Shown here in pieces: positions 27,409 through 36,306 of a stretch of DNA of 64,000 nt. The notes under the pieces are model-generated. The model had not been told where the DNA came from, searched no databases, and was given only the letters and a program-made list of their open reading frames with translations. The stretch is taken from positions 1-64,000 of the forward strand of contig ONDM01000008.1 in NCBI GenBank assembly GCA_900316585.1. The letters are read 5' to 3'. The stretch comes from an uncultured Prevotellaceae bacterium (lineage in GTDB: Bacteria; Bacteroidota; Bacteroidia; Bacteroidales; Bacteroidaceae). Each line of letters starts with the position of its first letter. Positions within the stretch are counted from its first letter, which is position 1. Position numbers and translations under genes: made by a program.

Positions 27409-27879
27409 TTACTCACCACCAACAGCAGAGTAGTTAATCTTCAAAGCATATGCTTTTCTTAAAGCCTGTTTAACATCAGTAATAATACCCATCTGAGTAT
27501 CCTGGTCACACTTTAAAGAAACCTTCATGAATGGCTGATCAGCCTCACTCATGTTCATACGCTCCTGTTGAATGTAATCTTGAACTTCATCTACTTCAGC
27601 AAATTTATCATTCAACTGAATACGGCTATCAGTACCCATCTTTCCTGCCAAAGCATCAGTAGGCTGACCGATATAGATGAAAGAGACCAAAGATTTCTTC
27701 TCCAATTTCTCCAGCACTGAATTCTGGCCTTTTGGCAATTTCAGCTTAACCTGCAATGTTACTTCACGCATGGTGGTAACAATCATGAAGAAGAACAAGA
27801 TGGTGAAAATCAAGTCAGGCAGAGATGAAGTATTCATCTCAGGCATCTCTCTTGATCCGTTCTTATTAAACTTTCCCAT
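27409..27879 (-). CDS. exbD: ExbD/TolR-family biopolymer transport protein (second copy)
   Basis: This 156-residue protein has a short cytoplasmic N terminus (MNTSSLPDLIF), one membrane helix (about 20-40) that carries the conserved Asp of the proton path (the PDLIF Asp), and a periplasmic ExbD domain. It is the last of four genes, read leftward, with its start touching the stop of the first exbD. The two copies are dissimilar enough to suggest a heteromeric stator partner for ExbB. TonB is encoded about 5 kb away. Confidence 0.9.
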   Translation of the reverse strand: MGKFNKNGSREMPEMNTSSLPDLIFTILFFFMIVTTMREVTLQVKLKLPKGQNSVLEKLEKKSLVSFIYIGQPTDALAGKMGTDSRIQLNDKFAEVDEVQDYIQQERMNMSEADQPFMKVSLKCDQDTQMGIITDVKQALRKAYALKINYSAVGGE

Positions 27880-28481
27880 TATTTCTTTCCTCCATAGTTT
27901 TTAGGTTCAGCCTCAGAAATCTTCTGTGGATAGTAATCACGTACTGCCTTTTGCTGATCTTCATTCAGTTCTGCATATGGCTTATTAAACTGCTTCAGAG
28001 AAATCTCATCACGTAGTTCATTGTAAGCTGCAATCAATTCATGCTGAACATTGAAGTAAACTTTATAAGGAGTACCACGGTCATTCTGTACTGAGATTAC
28101 ATGATTCTTAGTTATTTCAACATCGCCAAAATAAGGCAAGCGCTCAGTATGGAACTCAGGCTTATTTTCCTCATGCTTAGGGTTTGCAATGAAATCCTTC
28201 ACTATTGCTCGTAACTCCTCCAGTTTAATGAACTTCTGGCCATCCATATCCTCAAGCATGAGGTTTCCAGCAGAGTTCATACGAACATTCAAGATGTTAC
28301 GCTCCTTGACTATAATATCCTTCACTTCGGCGTTCTCCTCTGGAGGTGGAGGCAACTGTCTTGCCAAACCTCTATCGGTATCCATTGAAGTTGTAACCAA
28401 GAAGAAGATGAGCAACATGAAAGAGATATCAGCGGTTGAACTGGTATTCAAACCCGGCATCTTTCTTTTCTTTTTTGCCAT
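27879..28481 (-). CDS. exbD: ExbD/TolR-family biopolymer transport protein (first copy)
   Basis: This is a 200-residue protein with cytoplasmic KKKRKMPGLNTSSTADISF, a single membrane helix (MLLIFFLVTTS) and the conserved Asp in TADISF. The periplasmic domain is enlarged and ends in a charged tail (YPQKISEAEPKNYGG). It is longer than typical ExbD (about 140 residues). It overlaps the second exbD by 1 nt. Confidence 0.9.
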   Translation of the reverse strand: MAKKKRKMPGLNTSSTADISFMLLIFFLVTTSMDTDRGLARQLPPPPEENAEVKDIIVKERNILNVRMNSAGNLMLEDMDGQKFIKLEELRAIVKDFIANPKHEENKPEFHTERLPYFGDVEITKNHVISVQNDRGTPYKVYFNVQHELIAAYNELRDEISLKQFNKPYAELNEDQQKAVRDYYPQKISEAEPKNYGGKK

Positions 28482-28503
28482 ACTTTCTTTCTTTAGATAT
28501 TAT

Positions 28504-28977
28504 TTAATTTTTGTTTTTGATAACACCAGTCAAGTTAACTACGATTCCAATAGCTGCAACAGCCAAAAGAATATAGATAGAGATGATCATAATGTCTGAG
28601 ATCCAAGACCAAGTACCCTCGGTTACGGTACCATCAGCAGCTGTAACAGGAGCTGAAGAGCCGAAAATTGCACCCAAAACTAAAGAAGCAATCAGAATAG
28701 CAACAGCACAAATTGCAACCTTTTTTCCAGGAACACCTGTTTTTGCATCATCGACGCCACTTCCAGATGCAGCACTCTTTATTGCGCTCCATATCATCAA
28801 TACGATACAAATAGCGACTAAAGCGTACATCAAGAAAAGCAGTCCTTCTGTCAGAGCGGGCTCATTATACTCGCCGACAGGATTATCATAACCTACCGTG
28901 TAGAACAATACAAATACCAATGCAATAATGGCAAAGCATGCATACAAGGCATAGTTAGAAATTTTCTGAATTTTCAT
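28504..28977 (-). CDS. Four-helix membrane protein of the ExbB/ExbD operon
   Basis: This 157-residue protein has four predicted membrane segments (about 8-28, 45-65, 87-107, 125-150) joined by short loops rich in Gly, Ser and Asp. I do not recognise a named family. It lies between exbB and the exbD pair with gaps of about 23 nt, so it is almost certainly cotranscribed with them. It may be an accessory subunit of this TonB-energising complex, which is inferred from context only. Confidence 0.75.
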   Translation of the reverse strand: MKIQKISNYALYACFAIIALVFVLFYTVGYDNPVGEYNEPALTEGLLFLMYALVAICIVLMIWSAIKSAASGSGVDDAKTGVPGKKVAICAVAILIASLVLGAIFGSSAPVTAADGTVTEGTWSWISDIMIISIYILLAVAAIGIVVNLTGVIKNKN

Positions 28978-29000
28978 TGTTGTCTACTTAAAAGAGTTAA

Positions 29001-29816
29001 TTACTTTGCGATCTTAGCCTTTGTTACCATATCCAACAGCTGGATAGAAGCATCCTCCATGTTGCTAGTGATTGACTCAATCTTAGCAAGGATGAAATTG
29101 TAGAAAATCTGAAGGATCAAAGCAACAACGATACCGAAGATAGTAGTAATCAACGCAACCTTCATACCACCTGCAACAACGGTTGGAGAGATATCACCTG
29201 CCTGCTGGATCTTATCGAATGCCATGACCATACCGATTACAGTACCCAAGAATCCGAGTGATGGAGCCATTGCGATAAACAAGGTAATCCAAGAGCAGTT
29301 CTGCTCCAAATAACCTGCCTGAACGCCACCATAAGCAGTAACTGTACGGTCAACAGTGTCAAGACCCTCATCAACGTGCATCAAACCCTGATAGCAAATA
29401 GAAGCAACTGGACCACGAGTGTTCTTAGCAACCTGCTTAGCACCTTCGATATCCTTGTTAGCTAACTTAGCCTCAATGTCCTTCATGAGCTTCTTAGTGT
29501 TAACCTCTGCCAAAGACAGATAAATAATACGCTCAATACAGAAAGCCAAACCAAGTACCAATGCGATAGCAACCAATGACATGAAGTCTGCACCACCCTC
29601 GATGAACTTTGTCTTCAATTCCTTATGAAGAGAAGCATTCTCCTCAACTACAGGAGCTTCTTCAGCTACTTCTTCTACAGCTGGAGCTGCTGCTTCTTCT
29701 ACCTGCTCTGCAGCTGCTGGTTCAGCAGCAGCCTCTGGCTCTTGAGCTACCATGTTCTGGGTGATACCGAAGGTCATCATACCCATCACTGCAACAATTG
29801 CAAAAAACTTTTTCAT
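29001..29816 (-). CDS. exbB: MotA/TolQ/ExbB proton-channel family protein
   Basis: This is a 271-residue inner-membrane protein with an N-terminal signal-like helix followed by an Ala/Glu-rich low-complexity segment (about 25-60). Three membrane helices follow; the last two are in the conserved ExbB domain (SWITLFIAMAPSLGFLGTVIGMVMAF ... VALITTIFGIVVALILQ). It forms the proton-driven motor with ExbD and energises TonB-dependent outer-membrane receptors. It is the first gene of the leftward operon. The 70-bp gap to tRNA-Ser shows only AATTAATT-type repeats and no clear -7 box. Confidence 0.9.
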   Translation of the reverse strand: MKKFFAIVAVMGMMTFGITQNMVAQEPEAAAEPAAAEQVEEAAAPAVEEVAEEAPVVEENASLHKELKTKFIEGGADFMSLVAIALVLGLAFCIERIIYLSLAEVNTKKLMKDIEAKLANKDIEGAKQVAKNTRGPVASICYQGLMHVDEGLDTVDRTVTAYGGVQAGYLEQNCSWITLFIAMAPSLGFLGTVIGMVMAFDKIQQAGDISPTVVAGGMKVALITTIFGIVVALILQIFYNFILAKIESITSNMEDASIQLLDMVTKAKIAK

Positions 29817-29886
29817 TGTGTGTCTAAAAATTTTAAAGATTAATTAATTAATTGTTTATAAATTGTTTTTCACATATTTCTTTACG

Positions 29887-29974
29887 CGGAGAGAGGGGGA
29901 TTCGAACCCCCGAAACGCTTTCGGCGTTTACACGCTTTCCAGGCGTGCCTCTTCAACCACTCGAGCATCTCTCC
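29887..29974 (-). tRNA. tRNA-Ser (anticodon GGA)
   Basis: An 88-nt cloverleaf is read on the minus strand. The acceptor GGAGAGA pairs with TCTCTCC, the anticodon stem is CACGC/GCGTG with loop CTGGAAA, and there is a long variable arm typical of class II tRNA and a GGTTCGAATCC T-arm. CCA is not encoded. It decodes UCC/UCU. Its own promoter lies at 30041-30072. Confidence 0.95.
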
Positions 29975-30040
29975 CTAGAGCAGTTGATGTTTAATATGAC
30001 ATATCAACCACACAAAACTCCACATAGGGTTTTCAACGCA

Positions 30041-30072
30041 CAAATATATCTAAAATTTCTCGTTTGGCCCAA
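30041..30072 (-). promoter_or_regulatory. Promoter of tRNA-Ser
   Basis: A minus-strand TTG (30070-30072), 21 bp, TATATTTG (30041-30048) fit the Bacteroidota consensus. They lie about 67 bp before the tRNA 5' end. Confidence 0.55.
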
Positions 30073-30084
30073 TAATCTTTGACA

Positions 30085-30136
30085 AAAATTCAAGAAGCAA
30101 GCAAATTTAACGTGGAAAGGCTTCTTTTTGTTTAAA
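30085..30136 (-). terminator. Possible terminator after tatD
   Basis: On the minus strand AAGAAGC pairs with GCTTCTT across a loop of about 20 nt, followed by GAATTTTTG. The large loop makes it a weak candidate for the end of the tatD operon. Confidence 0.35.
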
Positions 30137-30143
30137 ATATTGA

Positions 30144-30917
30144 TTAGAAAAAGAGTTTTTCCGCATTTCTAGTAGTTGCCTCTGCTACTATATCAATAGG
30201 AAGCTGCTTTATCTCCGCAAGTTTCTTCACCACATCATACACGAAGCTGCTCTCATTACGCTTTCCTCTATGGGGCACTGGAGCCAAATATGGAGAGTCA
30301 GTTTCTACAACCAGCCTATCGAGAGGCACATCTTTTACAACCAGTGGCAAGCTGGATTTCTTAAAAGTAAGTACGCCACCTATTCCCAAATAAAAACCAC
30401 TGAATTGCAACAACTCTTCACATTCTTCTTGTGTCCCACCAAAACAATGAAATATGCCACGTAAAGAATCTGATTTATATTTTAATAAGGTATCAACTAA
30501 TTCCCTATGAGCTGAACGGCTATGTATAATAAGTGGTAGATTAAACTCGATAGCCCACCCAATCTGAATCTCAAATGCACGAATTTGCTCTTCCCTATAA
30601 GTTTGGTCCCAATAAAAATCCAGACCCACCTCACCAACACCTATGAAAGGAGAGTCCCCATTCTCCAACAAAGGTTTCATCTGGTTTAGGACATCACGGT
30701 AGTTTGTCTTCACCTCTTCTGGATGAAGACCGAGCAATGGATAACAAAAGCCAGGAAAATCGTGGCATGTTTTCAAAACACGACCTAATGAATCCAAATC
30801 AATTGCAGGAAGTATAATCTTACTGACACCTCTTTCTTTCGCACGACTGATGACGTCATCCCTATCCGTGTCAAACTCCTCTAAATAAATATGTGAGTGA
30901 GTGTCAATAATAATCAT
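30144..30917 (-). CDS. tatD: TatD-family metal-dependent hydrolase
   Basis: This 257-residue TIM-barrel hydrolase has the N-terminal metal site DTHSHIYLEEF, GEVGLDFYW, PLIIHSRSA, GIFHCFGG and ETDSPYLAP. Family members are Mg2+-dependent 3'-5' DNases or quality-control nucleases. It overlaps the upstream unknown gene by 4 nt (ATGA) and is the last gene of a leftward operon with the polyprenyl synthase. Confidence 0.92.
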   Translation of the reverse strand: MIIIDTHSHIYLEEFDTDRDDVISRAKERGVSKIILPAIDLDSLGRVLKTCHDFPGFCYPLLGLHPEEVKTNYRDVLNQMKPLLENGDSPFIGVGEVGLDFYWDQTYREEQIRAFEIQIGWAIEFNLPLIIHSRSAHRELVDTLLKYKSDSLRGIFHCFGGTQEECEELLQFSGFYLGIGGVLTFKKSSLPLVVKDVPLDRLVVETDSPYLAPVPHRGKRNESSFVYDVVKKLAEIKQLPIDIVAEATTRNAEKLFF

Positions 30918-31624
30918 AAATTCAAGCCTTCAATGGGAGCCTCGTGTCTTCTATAATAATAAACCAGACCATAAGACTGACACTTTTGATACTTTTCCAA
31001 AATGGGCAAATCAGCAAATGCTGCTTCCACTTCGTTCCACAACTCCAGCAATGCCTTGTCCACATCCTCACGTAAAGCAGCCATATCATCACCACTATTA
31101 GAAGTGAGTTTCTGTAACCTTTTCTGTTTCAAATAAAGCTCCTTAAAAATATCAAAATGAACAGCGACTTTAGCTATAGAAGGATTATATACAGGCACCC
31201 CTCCAGATCTCAACCGTTCCTTTTCACCATTAATGATTTTTTCACCCCAACTTAAAAGTTGTTCACTGGATGTCAAATCTGGAACAGTATAATCGCCTTC
31301 TGAAAGCCCATACAAAGGTTTGTATTTTTCTTTTATTTCCCCCCTCATCATACTCAAGTTTAGGACCTGAATAAAATGAGAAATAAACATACGTGCTTTC
31401 GATTTCGCATCATCACCATCACCTGCATGTCTTACCTGATTCTTTTTACAACTCTTATGATATAAATAAGCTGTCATAAAACGATCATAGGCTTTCTGGA
31501 CATCATTCAAGGTTTTCCAGGATACGACACGACTACCGGAAGAAAATGCATCTTCCTTGTCAAGCAGCGTTTTCATGGCTTTAATCCTTGCTGCATCAGT
31601 CTTTGGTAATCTACGGTATGGCAT
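30914..31624 (-). CDS. Conserved-looking protein of unknown function
   Basis: This 236-residue soluble, highly charged, mostly helical protein (many Lys/Glu, no signal peptide, no membrane segment) is not one I recognise. Visible features are an N-terminal TDAARIKAMKTLLDKED block, a hydrophobic SKARMFISHFIQVLNLSMMRGEI helix and a C-terminal acidic helix ending in Tyr- and Arg-rich YYYRRHE. It is sandwiched with 1-nt and 4-nt overlaps between the polyprenyl synthase and tatD, so it is cotranslated with them. Confidence 0.75.
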   Translation of the reverse strand: MPYRRLPKTDAARIKAMKTLLDKEDAFSSGSRVVSWKTLNDVQKAYDRFMTAYLYHKSCKKNQVRHAGDGDDAKSKARMFISHFIQVLNLSMMRGEIKEKYKPLYGLSEGDYTVPDLTSSEQLLSWGEKIINGEKERLRSGGVPVYNPSIAKVAVHFDIFKELYLKQKRLQKLTSNSGDDMAALREDVDKALLELWNEVEAAFADLPILEKYQKCQSYGLVYYYRRHEAPIEGLNL

Positions 31625-32598
31625 TAAAAACTACGGTCAATCATGGATGCTACATAATCCCAAAGAACTTTCTTTTTATCTTCAAGAAAAGAAATATTAT
31701 TCAGAAGATCATGTGCCTCATTATAATAAGATCTTATCTTATTCTTGCAAAGTTCCTTAATCCCTAATTTATTATATATAGAAGTAACAGCTGAAATCTT
31801 CTTTTCTGGATCAGGGCTTTCCTGATTAATCCAATCCTGAAGTTCTGCCTTAATTTCTCCTTTAGCTACATCTAAAGCTGAAAGAAGCATGTAAGTTTTT
31901 TTGTTACAAAGGATGTCACCACCTATATTCTTTCCAAAAGTCTGTGAATTTCCATAAACATCCAAATAGTCATCTTGCAATTGGAAAGCTAAGCCTATTT
32001 TTTCCCCAAAAGAATAGATCAAATCGCAATCTTTTTTTGATGCTCCTCCTTGGATTGCTCCTATTTTAAGCGCACAAGCCAGCAGTACAGAAGTCTTCAG
32101 TCGTATCATTTCCAGATATTCAGGAACTGTAACATTTGAACGAGTTTCAAATGCTATATCATACTGCTGTCCCTCACTAATCTCCACTGCCGTCTGAGTG
32201 AAAACCTTCAGAACTTCATCTCTTGCCTCATCTGCTGCTTGCATCATGCCTTCATAGGAATGCAACACCATAATTTCGCTACATAGTAATGCCGTTGTCT
32301 GATTCCATTTCACATGAACAGTTGCCTTTCCACGACGAAGATCCGCATTATCCATAATGTCATCGTGTACCAATGTATAATTATGATACGTTTCCAAGCC
32401 TATTGCAACAGGCAGAATAGATTCCACATCTTCACGGAGCATGTGATAAGCCATCAGCATCAAAATGGGACGTATACGTTTGCCACCTAGAGCCAACACG
32501 TATTGAACAGGTTCATAAAGTTCCTTGGGTTCCCGGCCATAAGATTTAGCAGCCAGGTATTCATCAACTAAATTTCTATACTTGGTAGGTGTATACAT
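31624..32598 (-). CDS. Polyprenyl diphosphate synthase
   Basis: This trans-prenyltransferase is about 324 residues long and condenses isopentenyl diphosphate units into a C15-C40 chain. The first Asp-rich motif is DDIMDNADLRRG and the second is QDDYLDVYG, with the GGKRIRP substrate motif near the N terminus. Chain length cannot be fixed by eye. The frame extends 9 codons further upstream, but that extension runs through the tonB terminator, so the ATG at 32598 is chosen. It heads the operon with the unknown gene and tatD. Confidence 0.9.
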   Translation of the reverse strand: MYTPTKYRNLVDEYLAAKSYGREPKELYEPVQYVLALGGKRIRPILMLMAYHMLREDVESILPVAIGLETYHNYTLVHDDIMDNADLRRGKATVHVKWNQTTALLCSEIMVLHSYEGMMQAADEARDEVLKVFTQTAVEISEGQQYDIAFETRSNVTVPEYLEMIRLKTSVLLACALKIGAIQGGASKKDCDLIYSFGEKIGLAFQLQDDYLDVYGNSQTFGKNIGGDILCNKKTYMLLSALDVAKGEIKAELQDWINQESPDPEKKISAVTSIYNKLGIKELCKNKIRSYYNEAHDLLNNISFLEDKKKVLWDYVASMIDRSF

Positions 32599-32611
32599 AA
32601 GAATAGTGAAC

Positions 32612-32637
32612 AAAAGAGGCTGCATAAAGCAGCCTCT
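32612..32637 (-). terminator. Terminator of the tonB-like gene
   Basis: A 9-bp stem (AGAGGCTGC at 32615-32623, GCAGCCTCT at 32629-32637) is followed by TTTTG on the minus strand, directly downstream of the tonB-like gene. Confidence 0.7.
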
Positions 32638-32658
32638 CTATCTTAAATTTCTGTGAAA

Positions 32659-33393
32659 TTACTGAAGTTTGAATGCAACAGGCAGTGTATAGCGAACACG
32701 TACTGGTTTACCACGCTGCATACCTGGTTTCCACTTAGGCATAGAAGATACCACGCGAATAGCTTCCTTATCCAAATATGGGTCTACAGAACGAGCAACA
32801 ACTGGGTCTACAATAGAACCATCCTTGTTAACAACGAACTGAACAATTACACGACCCTGAACACCATTCTCCTGAGCGATTGTAGGATACTTGATATTCT
32901 TACTCAGATACTGCATCAATGCAGCAGCACCACCTGGGAACTCTGGCTGATTTTCTACTACTTGGAAGATAGTCTGCTCATCTTCTGCTTCTTCCTCTTC
33001 TACCTTAGGTTCTTCCTTCTTAACTACAGGTGGAACCTCTACGGCTTGATTGGTCTCCTCTGTAGACTGGATAGAGGACTCCTGCAATTCTGTGTCATTC
33101 TCAACGACCTTGATTTCCTCTACTACTGATGGTGCCTCTGGTGGTGGAGGTGGTAATTTCTCCTCCTGCTGTGTAATTGGCACAATTTCCTCCTCGACTA
33201 CGATATCCTGAACGGCATCGCTCAAGTCGATCTTCTTGTCACGCTGAGTCCACTCGAAGCAGACAAACATAGCTGCAAGGACTAAGACATAGCCAATAAG
33301 AAGACTAGTACTCTTCTTTCCTTCCAAATCAGCTGATTTAGATTTCTTGACTTCCAACAAACCTCCTTGCTGTTCTGACTTGTTTTCTTCCAT
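32659..33393 (-). CDS. TonB-family energy transducer
   Basis: This 244-residue protein has a cytoplasmic N terminus (about 1-30), one membrane helix (LLIGYVLVLAAMFVCF) and a long Pro/Glu/Val-rich periplasmic spacer starting with PPPPPEAP. The C-terminal TonB domain shows FPGGAAALMQYLSKNIKYP, VIVQFVVNKDGSI and WKPGMQRGKPVRVRYTLPV. It couples ExbB/ExbD proton flow to TonB-dependent receptors. It is a separate transcription unit; TAAATTTG on its strand at 33434-33441 is a -7 candidate. Confidence 0.92.
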   Translation of the reverse strand: MEENKSEQQGGLLEVKKSKSADLEGKKSTSLLIGYVLVLAAMFVCFEWTQRDKKIDLSDAVQDIVVEEEIVPITQQEEKLPPPPPEAPSVVEEIKVVENDTELQESSIQSTEETNQAVEVPPVVKKEEPKVEEEEAEDEQTIFQVVENQPEFPGGAAALMQYLSKNIKYPTIAQENGVQGRVIVQFVVNKDGSIVDPVVARSVDPYLDKEAIRVVSSMPKWKPGMQRGKPVRVRYTLPVAFKLQ

Positions 33394-33630
33394 AATTATA
33401 CTATTATTTTTATATGTTCTTCATTGGTACGGGCAAATTTAGTACTTTTTTTTATTTCAAGTGTTGTTTTGACCTATTTTTTTTCTCTTTAAGCCAACTT
33501 TTTTATTTTTTTAATTGAAACAAGTACCTAAAATGAAGAAAAAAGAGAAAATAAACAAAAATATGATGTAACTTTGAAGCGACAAAAGAAATTAGTGCAA
33601 AAAGTGCCTTTATAATATAATTAGAAAAAT

Positions 33631-34320
33631 ATGAAAAAAATAACAATTGCGATTGACGGATTTTCCTCTTGTGGTAAAAGTACAATGGCAAAAAATCTAG
33701 CCAAAGAAATAGGATATATATATGTGGATAGTGGTGCTATGTACCGTGCTGTTACTTTATTCGCATTACGTAACAGTATCTTTACCGCTGACGGAATTGA
33801 TGAAAAGAAACTTCAGTCTTTAATACCTAATATTATTATTTCTTTTGTACTGGATCCAGCTACGGGTTTACCTCAGACTTGCTTAAATGGAGAAAATGTA
33901 GAAAGTGAAATCCGCAACATGGAAGTCTCTTCACATGTTAGTCCTATAGCTGCGCTTGGTTTCGTTCGTGAAGAAATGGTCAAGCAGCAGCAGGCTATGG
34001 GCAAGCAAAAAGGAATTGTAATGGATGGACGTGACATTGGTACAACCGTCTTCCCTGATGCTGAACTGAAAATATTTGTAACTGCCTCTGCAGAAGTAAG
34101 AGCTGAACGCAGATATAAGGAACTACAGGGGAAAGGACAAAATCCTAATTACGATGAAATCTTAAAAAACGTTGTTGAAAGAGACTATTTAGATATGAAC
34201 CGTGAAGTCAGTCCTTTAAGACAAGCAGAGGATGCAATTCTCCTAGACAACAGTCACATGACAATTGAAGGACAGCAAACCTGGCTTCTTGAGCAATACA
34301 AGAAAGTTGTCGGTGCATGA
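33631..34320 (+). CDS. cmk: Cytidylate kinase
   Basis: This 229-residue nucleotide kinase phosphorylates CMP/dCMP. Walker [10 protein letters not shown] is at residues 10-18, DSGAMYRAV and [12 protein letters not shown] are family blocks, and the LID region is [21 protein letters not shown] -7 box lies at 33569-33576. Its stop overlaps the ispH start (ATGA), giving translational coupling. Confidence 0.95.
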   Translation: MKKITIAIDGFSSCGKSTMAKNLAKEIGYIYVDSGAMYRAVTLFALRNSIFTADGIDEKKLQSLIPNIIISFVLDPATGLPQTCLNGENVESEIRNMEVSSHVSPIAALGFVREEMVKQQQAMGKQKGIVMDGRDIGTTVFPDAELKIFVTASAEVRAERRYKELQGKGQNPNYDEILKNVVERDYLDMNREVSPLRQAEDAILLDNSHMTIEGQQTWLLEQYKKVVGA

Positions 34321-35195
34321 TAAACATTGAGATTGATAATGGATCTGGTTTCTGTTTTGGTGTTACTACTGCCATAAAGAAAGCAGAAGAAGAACTTGCA
34401 AAAGGCAATACTTTATATTGCTTAGGCGACATCGTTCACAATGGTCGTGAATGTGATAGGCTCAAGCAATTAGGACTGATTACCATTAATCATGAAGAAT
34501 TTAAGAACCTAAAAAATGCCAAGGTTCTACTTAGAGCCCATGGGGAACCGCCTAGCACCTATGAGATAGCCAAACAAAACAACATAGAAATCATAGATGC
34601 TACTTGTCCCGTTGTGCTTCGTTTACAACAACGTATTAAACAGGAATATGACAAAAACGATAACCCGAAGAAACAGATAGCCATATTCGGGAAAAATGGT
34701 CATGCTGAAGTTTTAGGTCTTGTAGGGCAGACACAAGGAACTGCTATAGTTATCGAAACCCCAGAAGAAATACAAAAACTAGATTTCAATAATGACATCC
34801 GTCTATATTCACAGACTACGAAATCTCTGGAAGGATTTAGGAAAATTGTAGAATACACTAATGAAAACATTAGTAAAAATGCCACTTTTGAATACCATGA
34901 TACTATTTGCCGTCAAGTAGCGAACCGCATGCCGAACATCCAGAATTTTGCTAAACAACATGAACTTATTCTTTTTGTTTGCGGGAAAAAAAGTTCCAAC
35001 GGAAGAGTCCTATTTGACCAATGCAAATCCGTTAACCATAATTCATATTTAATTGAAGACGCAAGTGAAATTGACTTGAAACAGGTAGAAGTAGCAAAAT
35101 CAATTGGAATATGTGGGGCGACTTCTACTCCTAAATGGTTAATGGAAGAATGTAGAGATGCAATTCTAAATCATCTGAGAGAAAAAAAGGAATAA
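34317..35195 (+). CDS. ispH: 4-hydroxy-3-methylbut-2-enyl diphosphate reductase
   Basis: This 292-residue Fe-S enzyme is the last step of the MEP pathway and makes IPP and DMAPP. The three cluster Cys are in GSGFCFGV (near residue 13), DATCPVV and GICGATSTP. It also has the conserved HGEPP and KKSSNG substrate segments. It overlaps cmk by 4 nt. Its products feed the polyprenyl synthase encoded 2 kb upstream on the other strand. Confidence 0.95.
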   Translation: MINIEIDNGSGFCFGVTTAIKKAEEELAKGNTLYCLGDIVHNGRECDRLKQLGLITINHEEFKNLKNAKVLLRAHGEPPSTYEIAKQNNIEIIDATCPVVLRLQQRIKQEYDKNDNPKKQIAIFGKNGHAEVLGLVGQTQGTAIVIETPEEIQKLDFNNDIRLYSQTTKSLEGFRKIVEYTNENISKNATFEYHDTICRQVANRMPNIQNFAKQHELILFVCGKKSSNGRVLFDQCKSVNHNSYLIEDASEIDLKQVEVAKSIGICGATSTPKWLMEECRDAILNHLREKKE

Positions 35196-35271
35196 ATTCA
35201 TCCACAAAACTCTGTACGAGAGAAGATTTTTGTTTATCTTTGCAGAAATAAAAATGTAAATTATAAAAATT

Positions 35272-36252
35272 ATGGCAGTTAAATGTATCGGTCTAATTAC
35301 AGCAGGAAGTGATGCGCCAGGCATGAATTGTTTAATTCGTGCGGTCACTCGTGCAGCCATTTACCATGGTTTAAAAGTAAAAGCTGTTTACCGTGGGTTC
35401 AAAGGACTATATTCAGGAGAAATTGTTGATTTCCACACTCAAAATGTCAGTAACATTATCCACATGGGTGGTACTATTCTAAGGACTTCTCCATGTAAGG
35501 AATTTCAGACACCTGAAGGCCGTGAGCAAGCATACAAGAACATGACCGAAGCTGGTATTGATGCTCTTGTTGTCATAGGTGGAGATGGAACCATGAATGG
35601 TATCAAAATCTTTGCGCAAGAATTTGATATTCCTTGTATAGGCATACCTGCAACTATCGATAATGACATATATGGCACAGACACTACCGTTGGATATGAT
35701 ACAGCATTGAATACCATCATTGATGCAGTAGATAAAATCCGCGACACAGCGACTTCACACCAACGTTTATTCTTTGTGGAAGTACGTGGAGGTAGTGCTG
35801 CAGGTTTCTTGGCATTGAATGGTGCCATTGCTTCCGGTTGTGAAGAAGCTATTATTCCTCAAATTGAGGCAAAAGAAGACCAAGTTGGACTATATGTTCA
35901 AAATGGTTTTAAGAAATCCAAAAACAGTAGTATTGTGCTAGTTGCCGAGACTGAAGAAACTGGTGGTGCCTTGAAATATGCAGAACGAGTTAAGCGTGAA
36001 TATCCAGGCATTGATGTTCGAGTTTCAATTTTACGACATTTATTACGTGGTGGGTCACCTTCTGCTCATGATAGAATCATTGCGTGTCGAATGGGAGCAG
36101 CTAGTATCCATGCGCTTATGGAAGGGCAACGTAATGTCATGATTGGATTAAACAACGATGAGATTGTATATGTCCCATTCTCAAAAGTGATTAAAAACGT
36201 AAAACCTATTGACCAGGATTTGCTGAACCTACTTCATAATTTGTCCATCTAA
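35272..36252 (+). CDS. pfkA: 6-phosphofructokinase
   Basis: This 326-residue glycolytic kinase has GGDGTMNG for phosphate-donor binding, the catalytic [10 protein letters not shown] loop, and the C-terminal [14 protein letters not shown] effector and substrate motifs. The Gly-Asp-Gly in GGDGTMNG is the ATP-type signature rather than the GGDDS form of pyrophosphate-dependent enzymes. TATCTTTG at 35235-35242 precedes it and a strong terminator follows. Confidence 0.94.
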   Translation: MAVKCIGLITAGSDAPGMNCLIRAVTRAAIYHGLKVKAVYRGFKGLYSGEIVDFHTQNVSNIIHMGGTILRTSPCKEFQTPEGREQAYKNMTEAGIDALVVIGGDGTMNGIKIFAQEFDIPCIGIPATIDNDIYGTDTTVGYDTALNTIIDAVDKIRDTATSHQRLFFVEVRGGSAAGFLALNGAIASGCEEAIIPQIEAKEDQVGLYVQNGFKKSKNSSIVLVAETEETGGALKYAERVKREYPGIDVRVSILRHLLRGGSPSAHDRIIACRMGAASIHALMEGQRNVMIGLNNDEIVYVPFSKVIKNVKPIDQDLLNLLHNLSI

Positions 36253-36272
36253 ATCTTAATACCCATACAAAT

Positions 36273-36306
36273 AGAAAAAGGAGTGCTGTATTGCACTCCT
36301 TTTTCT
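36273..36306. terminator. Bidirectional terminator, pfkA / meaB
   Basis: A 14-bp stem (36273-36286 with 36293-36306; core GGAGTGC/GCACTCC) with loop TGTATT and A/T flanks serves both convergent genes and reaches into the meaB stop codon. Confidence 0.85.

Noticed and set aside
29852..30082. A 76-codon plus-strand frame with a GERGIRTPE segment
   Set aside because: It is the antisense of tRNA-Ser; this peptide is a familiar artefact of translating tRNA-Ser genes.
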